Shown: positions 35,801 through 43,021 of the stretch, piece after piece | How positions within the stretch are numbered: position 1 is the stretch's first letter | Layout: each line of letters begins with the position of its first letter | Source: an uncultured Prevotellaceae bacterium | Lineage (GTDB): Bacteria > Bacteroidota > Bacteroidia > Bacteroidales > Bacteroidaceae | Length of the DNA stretch: 64,000 nt | Assembly (NCBI GenBank): GCA_947169115.1 | Contig: CAMVOK010000011.1 | Span: 28,555-92,554, forward strand | Direction of reading: 5' to 3' | Notes under the pieces: generated by a model | The model's input: the letters and a program-made list of their open reading frames with translations, nothing else | What the model was told of the DNA's origin: nothing | Databases searched by the model: none | Translations under genes and position numbers: made by a program

Positions 35801-37094
35801 TAGTACCTATCGTAAGGACCTGCGTCTCTATATGAGCCTTGACCAGGGAGAGACCTGGAAGGAAATATTCCAGTTACAGCCGGGATATGCAGCCTACAGC
35901 TCGATGCAGAAACTGGCGAACGGCGACCTGGCCGTCATCTATGAGGACGGCAGCATAGGCAATCAGGATAAGCAAGACTGCTATGCCATAAACTACGTAG
36001 TCATCAGCAAAGAACTGCTGGAAGAGAAGATCGACGAACAGTATGATGCCTCCCAATGTCCCACGGTAACGATTACTGACCAAGGCGTTACAAATGGTTC
36101 GGCCCCTTATGGAACGTGGTCGCCCGCCAGCGGTTGGGCCAACACCTTCACGAGCAATGCTACATCGGGTTTGGCAGGTGTGGTGGTAAGTGCCGATTAC
36201 AATGCCTTCAATCGCGAGTCCGACTATGGTCAGCGCGTGTTCTGCCTGAAACCCAGTGCTGCGGGCGCCACCGACATCATTACCCTGACGGCTCCCGACG
36301 GCTACGTCATCGACGGGTACAGCGTGGGAGGCCGATACTACACCGGTTCGGAGACCTACACCCTGACGGCCGAGGACGGCACTTCGGTGGCAGTGAACCT
36401 TGGGGCCAGCGGAACTCCCGGCTACCTGACCACCGGCGGACTGAACGCGAAGAGCACAACCATTACTTTCTCGAACAGCAACAGTTCCAACAGCCGGTAT
36501 GCTTGTCTCACTCATTTTACGGTTACGCTGCGTGCTGCTACCGACATAGCCTTGACGGCCTGTGGCGGTCGCTCCTATGCCACGCTCTTCCTGAGCGACG
36601 GTGTGACGATGACCGAGGATGTGATAGCCTACAAGATAAGCCTTAACGGCGAATGGGCCGTACCTGTGGAGCTGGGGCAGGAGATACCGGCCTCAACACC
36701 GGTCATGCTCTGTTCCGAGACGGCAAAAACCTCGGCTAAGGCCATTTATAACGGTTCGGCTACGGCAGATGTCGGTGGGAACCTTCTTGCCGGTAATTCC
36801 GTGAAACAGCATGTAGACGGTTATGTTCTAAACATTGTGGAAGGTGTGCCAGGCTTCTACAAGCTCAGTGCTTCTGGTAAGCTGAATGCCAATCGTGCCT
36901 ACCTGCCAACAAGCGTTGTTACAGGAAATGTCAAGGGATTTGCCTTCAACTGGGATATTGAAGATGGAATGGAAACGACGGTTCCCGGAGTACAGTCGTT
37001 GGATAAGGCGGTTTACGACCTCAGTGGGCGTCGCATTGAAAAGCCCACCAGGGGAGTGTATATTGTGAATGGTAAAAAAGTTGTGGTAAAATAA
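26859..37094 (+). CDS. Giant papain-like protease + PKD/LamG/discoidin + GH33 sialidase, T9SS cargo
   Basis: A 3411-aa exported protein (signal peptide MKMTILLLLSVLSFVMPQ, cleavage near MMAQ23). Residues about 70-340 form a C1 (papain)-like peptidase: ANQAGNSCGI (Cys100), VDHAMVIVGYDD (His275), WIACNSWGNWCNGGF (Asn315). Then come a fibronectin-III-like domain (about 530-600), PKD-like domains (about 750-1000), a LamG/concanavalin-like domain (about 1005-1165; YISNEWHHYAITFGSG), two F5/8 type C-like domains (about 1230-1550; DGNASTFWHSSWYG), two VTWNLVDGS / ITWNVLDGS repeats each followed by a WTGPF module, several trefoil-like modules and a sialidase-associated domain. From 2686 to about 3080 lies a GH33 sialidase with RIPT and four Asp boxes, then the T9SS tail VNGKKVVVK. 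Predicted role: surface enzyme that desialylates and proteolyses mucin-like glycoproteins. Protease specificity is unknown. Confidence 0.9.
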   Translation: MKMTILLLLSVLSFVMPQAMMAQVALVDGHYVDPKQGLEANPTSNPDWSLMQGVTVKKVVKGKRNAPLANATSYGLPDHVNNGANKYFRKPVANQAGNSCGITSRHSHMMAYELNAYRDKDGSLAENMLPAHFAFVPAYNEDPNKEDYAKYVGIPDGATFGGTNYSSIYGGPYSEGGNNYGRMQGYENWHKAMFNRITDNPNFPKGGMTEEGALAWKRWLYNHNGDESFHAGGIIGIGLASSGLEYQAIASTTVNDAAGVTGLNYLTHWGTGVDHAMVIVGYDDRIEFDLDGDGTYGSSSNHFGQNETGAWIACNSWGNWCNGGFIYVPYALGSPTSTTVTSGSYSGYKAGDTNGWTGEVYKIRKNYVPIRTLKAAVAYSKRSEIQICVGISTNLNATSPDKTLVLKNHNYHGDYNNGDGPNSTNVDADVPMLGQWTDGKLHTEAMEFGYDLTDFTAEFDQHKPLKYFLIINTKSGASGSGQIEYASIMDYELNANGVETPFASKNVNITNNGGTTTISTIVYGEEVSGPDNLALSSTTLSWDAPQGSSYTPIGYNIYQDGSRIGTTTSRSYDIGSATGVFYVTASLYDLNGAISESPASNLVLRDMSSSKFITYIGDPITAVSQLTSGMYVVLKCYGRNKYVYDNGTSNIYPITSEAPEILDSDDYKYVFKVSKSGNNYTFQSVNGYLPALSSSMKPSNSAGSYTVALVSGSSDLFSLKNGSYYLNGGEGNITQYTLDNNSKFYIYPVHVSIPGTNTLNVTIADPGTVYAGVPVQLSLEGAVDIASATWTVAGTNYTGVSPVVTFSGTGSKTVSCTATDSKGNSKSTSRSITVSAAPTATANFSLSSESTTGSDRISFISQNTLPGCTYSWSMPGAEETTATTRNASATYLTTGQKTVTLTVTDGNSNSYTHSETFMVNVSVPKSSYTISPAVVVKNNPVTLTDNTLYDPTAWSWRFSSDNNSITYNGQNGTITPTKAGVYKLTFGTSNAVGTDFVDAERALIVCNSASGQGLTFAGGDQNVTASLSSALTTTWTIDFWFNPKSLGSTTQGITGSKNSNSFTITSEANGVATLSVASQSVSTDEAFYISNEWHHYAITFGSGTVNFYRDGNLISSKSISTSSFSNYFQNLKLGGSSAPMNGSIDEFRVWSTTLSQANIRSYCVAPISASTSGLKLYWQMNQSTGNVTDATSNNRTGTRNNFGPDGDAWTDSEGVFAIDFSEATTPTISATQLNHYYDNIYSVSDEQDGNLQRASLGMAFDGNTSTYYQSKWEIGNYLSETSYPHSFILKRGALHEVSAISIISNTTPTNWSHSVPSEKYGRAKYITIEESDDALNWEYVDKNVRMYDLATNNVVLPWPITKEYVRFSFAEPLYTDNEYVALLINEMNFYGTAVEPTKTKVPLTYVACSDESTYSGDEKPGSNALDGNASTFWHSSWYGTAVTYPHSITIQNANLSDIDMFYFYQQHSYSGNQNGSYRAGVLNVETSSDNSSWTTAFEGLRIPYGNTGYVKLPESINARYIKLTFTRNQSSTGNGTYLAMNEIEAYGMDTQLLTNTVTWNLVDGSDNVLYTVYKSYSKGTEVTEYPTELTDWVAQYADRFVALPSLTPFTVTQDVVKEISYEWTGPFDISTVGDEHYYKLKIRNALYITSDLMTGGQLDCTTTDGTDDKYRWMFFGDPFNGFIIRNYAKSDKALAAANGSATNGSSFPTFEDEGTRWIITSCTQTGYTNPFSIAPAGTTGVYWNQYGGVSNNQGVKYWTANGSNDGGAAIQAIELTPVVYITWNVLDGSGNTVFTTESEYALNSTVSAYPTAMTDLESRFISYPALSSFTATQNRSVDVTYSWTGPFQLTTDIDNPHLYFFKSARYGYYTYAPDSSTGNAKQSSRTKNWVTPRGRWFFTGDPFTGIEVRPYAYPETGMANSTLSTTPTKYIPASTPDITTDYWSNALPSASFALLLPNNTSQCLSESFVVYSSSNINNDKGLSMVVEEADDISMLVPSGLYRIRCMGSGLTTKYWKLGSDHKLYNNGETNNPNTVFRIEENVNESNNLPASYYIAGFDGDEAWYLDNTTTARSTQFTATQTEENYMPAQIIYNAKSDDIPYYAIKLGTFASQDDYSYANTNSSLTSVVGWSYNSGSANGSAWAIEPVVRFEPTATDVFTINNTNSNRGALIYNPDASTKYVWSSGKSGTFDASNANSQWVIYPTGTDDQYYLYNVGADKFAIPTGIAQGSGNAWVFSDNAVAVVFEIQDDGTKKIKMATNPVSGTNAAYMAVSNSYTGPIINYNDVGGNFTITKVDGDASTAANAAVAKLIKSQTALTTYPSTSGWYAIQIKSKTGSDSYAGRYLQNATTLYNNLYPLTFTGGVDVQPAITDPTYFTHIECTSWDVNTWQLPDGRYLVDNGSNKFPTPSATAGNVICGYSNGNYFKTNNNYYADPYNSNANYFIGETTLMRTAYIVYPIDLTVAGLVAWQVVVTNAANGAQLTCTRSDVCGQTSVYNGGWFFLPSGVTPATTDFEMEGMVGTPAVDTDAKTVTVTYNPAVCLLPDDVTIIQGNQTTGKGNTMQPLLRIKATPFAACTPTQFSITLTGADQLDKVAVYTTAIDEIMAEGANPQKIGEMAASEGTLSIDVNAAEQGANASLYYWVVADVKSTATEWAAVDASIQGIAYSNASGSDVCDLTAKGDPDGEMRIYKQQTALWTPSHANTTYYRIPTILNTGTNGIVALTDYRHGHPYDLGKNANNGSGAHVIDVVARRSTDGGLTWEPEVTVAAGDGVNAATYGFGDPAIVADADGTLHCLMAAGSASYASGMLHMGYSKSTDNGASWSAVTDIYSSIDKGGLEIASAFTTGGKGVTFPNGRMAFAFLGKVGGTTNIYPLYSDDKGATWHVQPTVAYGGGDESKFEIMNDNSLLLSVRKGSYNGTAVRSYNRTTGDASGDGIGSWGTASNWGSEMNANGCNADILYYSRSVNGERDVLLHTLTKSYSTYRKDLRLYMSLDQGETWKEIFQLQPGYAAYSSMQKLANGDLAVIYEDGSIGNQDKQDCYAINYVVISKELLEEKIDEQYDASQCPTVTITDQGVTNGSAPYGTWSPASGWANTFTSNATSGLAGVVVSADYNAFNRESDYGQRVFCLKPSAAGATDIITLTAPDGYVIDGYSVGGRYYTGSETYTLTAEDGTSVAVNLGASGTPGYLTTGGLNAKSTTITFSNSNSSNSRYACLTHFTVTLRAATDIALTACGGRSYATLFLSDGVTMTEDVIAYKISLNGEWAVPVELGQEIPASTPVMLCSETAKTSAKAIYNGSATADVGGNLLAGNSVKQHVDGYVLNIVEGVPGFYKLSASGKLNANRAYLPTSVVTGNVKGFAFNWDIEDGMETTVPGVQSLDKAVYDLSGRRIEKPTRGVYIVNGKKVVVK

Positions 37095-37303
37095 GAACAG
37101 CAGGTTACGTTATGAAAAAGAAAGTATATGTTCCTTTCCGGGTGGAGGTACTGGAAATGGATGTTAAGAATGCATTTATGGTGACCTCCATGCATGTAAG
37201 CGATGAGGAAGTGGAAGGTGGACTTGTGAAGGGTGAATCCTGGTTTGAAGACGAGGATGATGGACATACTATTATAGAATAAAAGGTAAAATCACATGAA
37301 CGT
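34302..37303 (+). repeat. Direct repeat copy 2 of the 3.0-kb identical block
   Basis: Partner of 23635-26636. Here the right end runs into an intact downstream gene (ATGAACGT is the beginning of the 1054-aa sialidase at 37296). This copy therefore has the more natural 3' context and is the likelier donor. Confidence 0.92.
37112..37282 (+). CDS. Small 56-aa acidic protein, copy 2
   Basis: Identical in sequence to the ORF at 26445. It lies 17 nt after the stop of the protease-sialidase gene and 13 nt before the start of the stand-alone sialidase, so it is embedded in an operon of three. Encodes MKKKVYVPFRVEVLEMD ... acidic end. No known family; its conserved position after T9SS cargo genes is the only clue to its role. 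Confidence 0.65.
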   Translation: MKKKVYVPFRVEVLEMDVKNAFMVTSMHVSDEEVEGGLVKGESWFEDEDDGHTIIE

Positions 37304-40300
37304 AAAATCCATGTTGCTGTCGGCCTGTCTGCTATTGGTGGGGGCTACAGCGAAAGTGAGTGCACAGAGTAGTCTCTCGGACACGATGCTTGAGGAGCTG
37401 GCTGATTTCGACATCAGTATGTCGGAGACAGCAGCCGATAACCTGACAACGGGACAGTGGTATGTCATGTACGACCGTGGAGAAAAACGAGGCTATGTCT
37501 ATGAAAATGTCTCGACGCATAAACTGCTCAACTGGTCTACGCTCCCCTCGGGAGATACCTCTTCTGCCTGTAAGTGGTTGGTACGCCTACAGGATGCTGG
37601 TAATGGAAAATACTATATCCAGACGGGCTATGGCAACTATTTCGGACAAATCGCTCATCGTACGAATGTTCCCACGACGGCTCAGCCAGAAGAAAGTATG
37701 ACGGTGGAAAAGATAGCTTCGACCGACGGACATTTCTATGTCCAGTGTCTATCAACTAATGTCATACTGAATGCCAACGATTTTACGGGCGGAGAGTCCA
37801 GGGCTACCGTGGTGGGATGGAATACAACCGTTCCGACATCTACTGGCGGCAACGACGATTTCGCTTTTTATCCTGTATCACTGGTTGCCGTAGATCCCAG
37901 TGTTGCTTTTAAGGCCGATGGCATTACGGTGACACGTGGGTACCAGACAGCTGGGCGTGGAAACGAAAACACGCTTTTGTTACGTATTGCTGCCACTGCC
38001 ATCAAGAAGGCTACCGATGTAACGCTGAATGTAACGCTGACAGACGAGGCGGCAGAGAACATAAGTAGCCTGTATGTCTATGAAAACAGTAACTTGGAAT
38101 TTATAGCCACAACACAAGCCGCACCGCTTGCCGCGGCAGAGGTTAAAGGGGAAAACGTTGCCCTGAACATCGGCCAAGTGAATGCCGGGACACATACCTA
38201 TTGGCTTTGTGCTACGGTGAAAGGTGATGCTACGCTGGGTGCCATGCTCGGAAACTCGCTCGCAAGTCTCACCTATACTGTGGGCGAGACAACCACGACC
38301 CTTCCTTTGGGTAGTGTTGGCAATCCCGACAGACAGGCTCCGAAGGTCTTTGCCCTGCAGAACTTTGTATTTCGTCCCACGACGGCCAATTGTCGATACT
38401 ATCGTATTCCTGCCATGATTCTGGATAAGAACGGTGATATCGTTGTGGCCATCGATAAACGATACAACAGCAATAGTGACCTTGGTAATCATAAAATTGA
38501 TGTAGCTTCTGTACGTAGCACGGATGGTGGATGTACTTGGACGAATCCTGTCAAGGTAGCTACGGGTGATGGTTCCACGGCTGCTGGCTATGGCTATGGA
38601 GATGCCGCATTGGCTATGGCTCCTAATGGAGATCTCATCTGTGTTATGGCTGCCGGTAGCACCATGTTTGGATATGGCATGGTGAATGCTGGTATATCAA
38701 CGAGTAAGGACAATGGAGAAACTTGGTCAACCGTGCGCAGTCTGTTTGGTTCGCATTTCACGGATGGCGTAAGTGGCAAAACGAACTCACATGACTTCAC
38801 AAACTTCTTTACCACTTCCGGTAAGGGTCTGACCACTAAGGATGGCACCATCATGTATGCAACCAATGCCCGGACTGCCGACAAAGGAAACACAAATCTG
38901 TGTTATATCCTGTATTCGACTGACAATGGAGAAAACTGGACCATAGGTTCCGAACTGGCTTACTCGGGCACAGATGAATCTAAGCTGGAACAGATGAATG
39001 ACGGAAGTCTGTTGCTCTCGGTACGTCAGAGCGGAAACCGAGGTTGGAACAGAGCCAATGCTGATGCTACGGGGTGGGGAAGCCAATATCGTACGTCAGA
39101 CATCTCTGGTAATGCCTGCAATGCCGACATGCTTTATTATAGCCGTTCTACCGAGGGCGAGCCTGACATTATGCTTCATTCCTTCATTAACACCAGTGAC
39201 CGTCAAAGTCTGCAATTGGCCATGAGTATCGATGGCGGAAACTCCTGGACAGGCGTATATAATATTCAGCCTAATGGCTCATGCTACTCTACCATGGTTA
39301 AACTGGCTGATGGTACGCTGGCTTTGCTTTATGAGGACGAGTCGTATAGTGCCGGAAATGGTTATGCCATAAACTATGTAACTATTACCAAGGAACAGAT
39401 TTTGGCATGGTACCGCGAGCTGCGCTCAACCTTGATACCCTCGGAAACAGAGGTGAAGATTGTATATGGAACGAAGGGGGAGGAGTCTTTCGGAAACTGG
39501 GACAGCAGCAGTAAAACGCTATGGACCTCAAAAGCTGCCAGTGGATGTGTAGGACTGACACTGACGAAGTCCTCAGGTACGTTTGACAGATATAGTAACT
39601 GGAATAGTCGCTACAATCTGGCTTATAAGGCCAGTGTTGCAGGTGCAGATGCAACTTTCACATTGAAAGCTCCTACAGGCTATGCCATCAAGGGCTATTC
39701 TCTGGAGACACGGAACTATTCGGCTGGCTCCACAAAATTGACCTCGGAAAATGGTGTATCCGTAGTTACTACGACAACAGCATACCAGACTTTATTGGTA
39801 GATGAACTGAACACAGAATCGACGAAGATAACGGTAAATGCACAAACCTCTACCAACTATTTGGCCATGTCTAATTTCGTAGTCTCTTTGTCACCCAATC
39901 TTACACAGACGATGATGTCTGTAGGGGATGAATCATACAGTGCTGTATATCTGCCGTACGGAGCCACGTTGAGCGATGATGTTCAAGCCTATAAGGTGAC
40001 TAAGGTTGATGGACAGTACGCTTATGCTGTATGTATTGGCAAAGAAGTTCCTGCCGAGACTCCTGTCATACTGCGTTCCGAAAGTGGTGTGTCGGAAACC
40101 ACATTGATAATCAATACCAATGCTGTGGCTGACACAGAGGGGAATCTGCTCTATGGTACACCTTTTGCCCAACATGTAGATGGCTATGTGTTGAGAACGG
40201 GAGACAATGAACTAGGTTTCTATCCGATTGCCGTGAATAGCAAATTGGGCATCAATCGTGCTTATCTGCCAGCAACTGCTGTTCCCGATGGAACCGAGAT

Positions 40301-40460
40301 CCTAAACGTCAAATGGGAAGGTACTGACGGGGTCATTTCTACCTATGACAAAGGACAGAATGAGGCTGGAAACACTATCTATGACCTTAGTGGTCGACCT
40401 GTGGATAGTCCACAGAAGGGTGTCTATGTCAGAGGTGGAAAGAAGTTTGTGAGAAAGTAA
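37296..40460 (+). CDS. GH33 exo-alpha-sialidase, T9SS cargo
   Basis: A 1054-aa exported sialidase (signal peptide ending ATAKVSAQ). Residues about 50-195 form a trefoil-like module (QWYVMYDRGEKRGYVYENVS) homologous to one in the GH20-sialidase. Residues about 200-345 form a sialidase-associated beta domain (VTRGYQTAGRGNENTLLLR). Residues about 350-710 form the GH33 propeller with YYRIPAM (arginine triad member), Asp boxes STDGGCTW, SKDNGETW, STDNGENW and SIDGGNSW, GTDESKLEQM (Glu) and CYSTMVKL (Tyr). The C-terminal tail DLSGRPVDSPQKGVYVRGGK is T9SS-like. It releases terminal sialic acid from glycoconjugates. It is homologous to, but clearly diverged from, the sialidase modules of the two genes upstream. 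The start at 37296 lies 13 nt after the 56-aa ORF. Confidence 0.93.
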   Translation: MNVKSMLLSACLLLVGATAKVSAQSSLSDTMLEELADFDISMSETAADNLTTGQWYVMYDRGEKRGYVYENVSTHKLLNWSTLPSGDTSSACKWLVRLQDAGNGKYYIQTGYGNYFGQIAHRTNVPTTAQPEESMTVEKIASTDGHFYVQCLSTNVILNANDFTGGESRATVVGWNTTVPTSTGGNDDFAFYPVSLVAVDPSVAFKADGITVTRGYQTAGRGNENTLLLRIAATAIKKATDVTLNVTLTDEAAENISSLYVYENSNLEFIATTQAAPLAAAEVKGENVALNIGQVNAGTHTYWLCATVKGDATLGAMLGNSLASLTYTVGETTTTLPLGSVGNPDRQAPKVFALQNFVFRPTTANCRYYRIPAMILDKNGDIVVAIDKRYNSNSDLGNHKIDVASVRSTDGGCTWTNPVKVATGDGSTAAGYGYGDAALAMAPNGDLICVMAAGSTMFGYGMVNAGISTSKDNGETWSTVRSLFGSHFTDGVSGKTNSHDFTNFFTTSGKGLTTKDGTIMYATNARTADKGNTNLCYILYSTDNGENWTIGSELAYSGTDESKLEQMNDGSLLLSVRQSGNRGWNRANADATGWGSQYRTSDISGNACNADMLYYSRSTEGEPDIMLHSFINTSDRQSLQLAMSIDGGNSWTGVYNIQPNGSCYSTMVKLADGTLALLYEDESYSAGNGYAINYVTITKEQILAWYRELRSTLIPSETEVKIVYGTKGEESFGNWDSSSKTLWTSKAASGCVGLTLTKSSGTFDRYSNWNSRYNLAYKASVAGADATFTLKAPTGYAIKGYSLETRNYSAGSTKLTSENGVSVVTTTTAYQTLLVDELNTESTKITVNAQTSTNYLAMSNFVVSLSPNLTQTMMSVGDESYSAVYLPYGATLSDDVQAYKVTKVDGQYAYAVCIGKEVPAETPVILRSESGVSETTLIINTNAVADTEGNLLYGTPFAQHVDGYVLRTGDNELGFYPIAVNSKLGINRAYLPATAVPDGTEILNVKWEGTDGVISTYDKGQNEAGNTIYDLSGRPVDSPQKGVYVRGGKKFVRK

Positions 40461-40511
40461 ATTTATTGTAGCGACACAATAATATAGCCCCAGCATACGT
40501 TTTTAGAGAGG

Positions 40512-41453
40512 ATGAAAAGACTGTCGTGGCTGGTTGTGGCCGTGCTGATGACTACGCGGGTGAGTGCACAGTACGATGCTGCGTTCACGAACTTCTGGGC
40601 GCTGCAAACGTATTTCAATCCCGCAGCAAGTGGATTGGATGGCCAACTGAACGTACAGGGAGCCTACAGCATGCAGCTGGTGGGGTTCGAGAATGCCCCG
40701 GCAACCATGCTCGCAACTGCCGACCTGCCACTCTTCTTCTTAAGTCCCCGTCATGGCGTTGGTGTGGGATTTATGAATGACAGGATAGGTCTCTTCGCCA
40801 ACAAAAAACTGTACCTCCAGTATGCCTACCACCAACCTCTTTGGGACGGCAAACTGAGCATTGGAGCGCGAGTGGGATTCCTGAATGAAACCTTCGACGG
40901 AACAAAACTTGACGTGATAGACAGCAACGACCCGGCTTTTGCCACAAGCGAGGTTAACGGTACGGGGCTGGACGTGGACGCTGGACTGCGATACAGCTAT
41001 AAAAAGCTGTGGTATGCAGGACTGAGTACAATGCATCTGACAGGACCTACCATCAAGTTGGGAGACGACAAGACACACGAAACCAGTGTGAGCAGACTCT
41101 ATTACTTGACAGGTGGATATAACCTGCGCTTCAAACGCCCCGAATATGTGCTCTATACGTCGGTCATATTGCGAACTGACCTGCAAGCATGGCGAGGCGA
41201 CATCGCAGCACGATTGGCCTACAACGGAGAGAAGATACACCTCTATGCGGGTCTGTCCTACAGTCCGACAATAAGTGTGGGTGTGCTGCTCGGGACTACG
41301 TTCCACGGCTTGCAGATAGGCTACGCTTACGAGATATATACAGGAGGTATTGGGGCACTGCATGGTACCCACGAATTGGTGTTGGGTTACCAGATGGATT
41401 TGAACCTTTTCAAAAAAGGTAAAAACATGCATAAGAGCGTGAGAATATTATAA
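40512..41453 (+). CDS. porP: PorP/SprF family type IX secretion outer-membrane protein
   Basis: A 313-aa protein with signal peptide (cleavage near TTRVSAQ). The N-terminal YDAAFTNFWALQTYFNPAAS is the PorP/SprF hallmark. The remainder is strand-rich with conserved segments FMNDRIGLFANKKLYLQYAY and LSIGARVGFLNETF, consistent with a 14-strand-type outer-membrane barrel. PorP/SprF proteins belong to the T9SS and are encoded beside gldKLMN, as here. It is the first gene of the operon porP-gldK-gldL-gldM-gldN, 51 nt after the sialidase stop, so read-through from the cargo genes is possible. I saw no strong terminator or promoter in that gap. Confidence 0.93.
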   Translation: MKRLSWLVVAVLMTTRVSAQYDAAFTNFWALQTYFNPAASGLDGQLNVQGAYSMQLVGFENAPATMLATADLPLFFLSPRHGVGVGFMNDRIGLFANKKLYLQYAYHQPLWDGKLSIGARVGFLNETFDGTKLDVIDSNDPAFATSEVNGTGLDVDAGLRYSYKKLWYAGLSTMHLTGPTIKLGDDKTHETSVSRLYYLTGGYNLRFKRPEYVLYTSVILRTDLQAWRGDIAARLAYNGEKIHLYAGLSYSPTISVGVLLGTTFHGLQIGYAYEIYTGGIGALHGTHELVLGYQMDLNLFKKGKNMHKSVRIL

Positions 41454-41498
41454 GAAAAAGGACTAAAATTAAAAATATTATAAACGAGATAAAAAGTT

Positions 41499-42953
41499 AT
41501 GAAGCGTATAACACTTTTCACTTGTCTCTTTTCACTTTTAATTCTTTTGTTGACAGCCTGTATGGGTGTAGGCACCTCGGCTAATGCCGTGGGCGGTGAG
41601 GTGACGGGAGTGAAAGGCTCTTCCTTTGCTGAGCCCACTCCGTTTGGCATGGTGGCCGTGCGCAAAGGTTCGCTGAAAGTGGGTTTGGAAGAAAACGACA
41701 CCTTGTGGGGAGCAGAGTTTCCGAAGCGTGAGATTTCGGTGGATGGTTTCTGGATGGATGAGATGGAAGTATCTAATGCCAAATACCGCCAGTTTATAAA
41801 CTGGGTGCGCGACAGCATTATCCGTGAACGTCTGGCCGATCCTGCCTATGGGGGTGACGAGACGTATAAGATTGAAGAGGATAAAGAGGGTAACCCCATT
41901 ACTCCGTATCTGAACTGGAATAAGTCGATACCTTGGAAGAAGGCCAATGAGGATGAGGCTCGTGCCATAGAGAGTGTGTACGTGACACATCCCATAGATG
42001 GAACCAAGATGTTGGATGCAAGTCAGATGAACTATCGATATGAAATCTACGACTATGCAGCTGCAGCCCAGCGTAGGTATCGTCTGAATCCTGAGGAGCG
42101 TGACCTGAATACCGATGCTTCGCACGATGCCATTCGTAATCAAGAGGTGATGATAAGTAAGGACACGGCATGGATTGACGACGACGGCCGTATCCAGCGC
42201 CAGACCATCACACGACCTCTCAGTGGCCCATGGGATTTCCTGAATACTTACATTGTCAATGTCTATCCCGACACGACATGCTGGGTCAACGATTTCCAGA
42301 ATGCCAATAATGAGCGGTATATGAAGCTATACTTCAACAATCCTGTTTACGACGACTATCCCGTGGTGGGAGTGACCTGGGAACAGGCTAATGCCTTCTG
42401 TGCGTGGCGCACCAACTTCCTGCTGAAGGGACTTGGAGGCATGGCTAAGCAGATTCAGCGTTACCGACTGCCGACTGAGATAGAATGGGAATATGCCGCA
42501 CGTGGAAAATCGGGCAGTGCCTTCCCTTGGGAAAGCGGTGAGGTGAAGAGCGACAAGAATTGTTACTATGCAAACTTTAAACCCGACCGTGGAAACTATA
42601 CCGAGGACGGTAGTCTGATAACGTCGAGATGCGGCATCTATAGTGCAAACTCGAATGGTCTGTATGATATGGCAGGTAATGTGGCAGAATGGACCAGTAC
42701 CGTATATACCGAGGCTGGCGTAGAGAGTATGAGCGACATGAACCCTGAATTGAAGTACAATGCTGCCAAGGAGGATCCCTATCGCTTGAAGAAGAAGAGT
42801 GTGCGTGGTGGCTCATGGAAAGACCCTGAGAGTATGATACGCAGTGCATGGAGAAGTTATGAGTATCAGAACCAGCCACGCAGTTATATTGGTTTCCGTT
42901 GCGTTCGCTCGATGGTGAACGATGCCGGCAAGCAACCCAAGCAGAAGAGATAA
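41499..42953 (+). CDS. gldK: GldK/PorK, T9SS outer-membrane ring lipoprotein
   Basis: A 484-aa lipoprotein with lipobox LTAC (Cys21). The mature part has the SUMF/formylglycine-enzyme-like fold typical of GldK/PorK: EMEVSNAKYRQF, WEQANAFCAW, YRLPTEIEWEYAARG, GLYDMAGNVAEW, VRGGSWKDPESMIRSAWRSY, YIGFRCVRS. GldK and GldN form the periplasmic ring under the T9SS outer-membrane pore. It lies second in the operon and 45 nt after porP. The fold is structural here; no sulfatase substrate is expected. Confidence 0.95.
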   Translation: MKRITLFTCLFSLLILLLTACMGVGTSANAVGGEVTGVKGSSFAEPTPFGMVAVRKGSLKVGLEENDTLWGAEFPKREISVDGFWMDEMEVSNAKYRQFINWVRDSIIRERLADPAYGGDETYKIEEDKEGNPITPYLNWNKSIPWKKANEDEARAIESVYVTHPIDGTKMLDASQMNYRYEIYDYAAAAQRRYRLNPEERDLNTDASHDAIRNQEVMISKDTAWIDDDGRIQRQTITRPLSGPWDFLNTYIVNVYPDTTCWVNDFQNANNERYMKLYFNNPVYDDYPVVGVTWEQANAFCAWRTNFLLKGLGGMAKQIQRYRLPTEIEWEYAARGKSGSAFPWESGEVKSDKNCYYANFKPDRGNYTEDGSLITSRCGIYSANSNGLYDMAGNVAEWTSTVYTEAGVESMSDMNPELKYNAAKEDPYRLKKKSVRGGSWKDPESMIRSAWRSYEYQNQPRSYIGFRCVRSMVNDAGKQPKQKR

Positions 42954-42972
42954 AAAAGGAGAAAATATCATA

Positions 42973-43008
42973 TTTATATAGTTCCTATAGTACCTATAGT
43001 CCCTATAA
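42973..43008. repeat. 9-bp tandem array nnnCTATAG, copy 3
   Basis: Four 9-bp units (TTTATATAG, TTCCTATAG, TACCTATAG, TCCCTATAA) lie in the gldK-gldL gap and end 13 nt before ATG 43022. Same type as the arrays at 9137 and 9688, 33 kb away. Confidence 0.85.
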
Positions 43009-43021
43009 TTAGAGAAGAATC

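Noticed and set aside
18952..40460. Classical polysaccharide utilisation locus
   Set aside because: No SusC/SusD pair, hybrid two-component sensor or sigma/anti-sigma pair is present in the window; the cluster consists of exported enzymes only.
40461..40511. Terminator between the sialidase and porP
   Set aside because: Only a weak 7-bp stem (TTATTGT/ACAATAA) without a T-run is visible.
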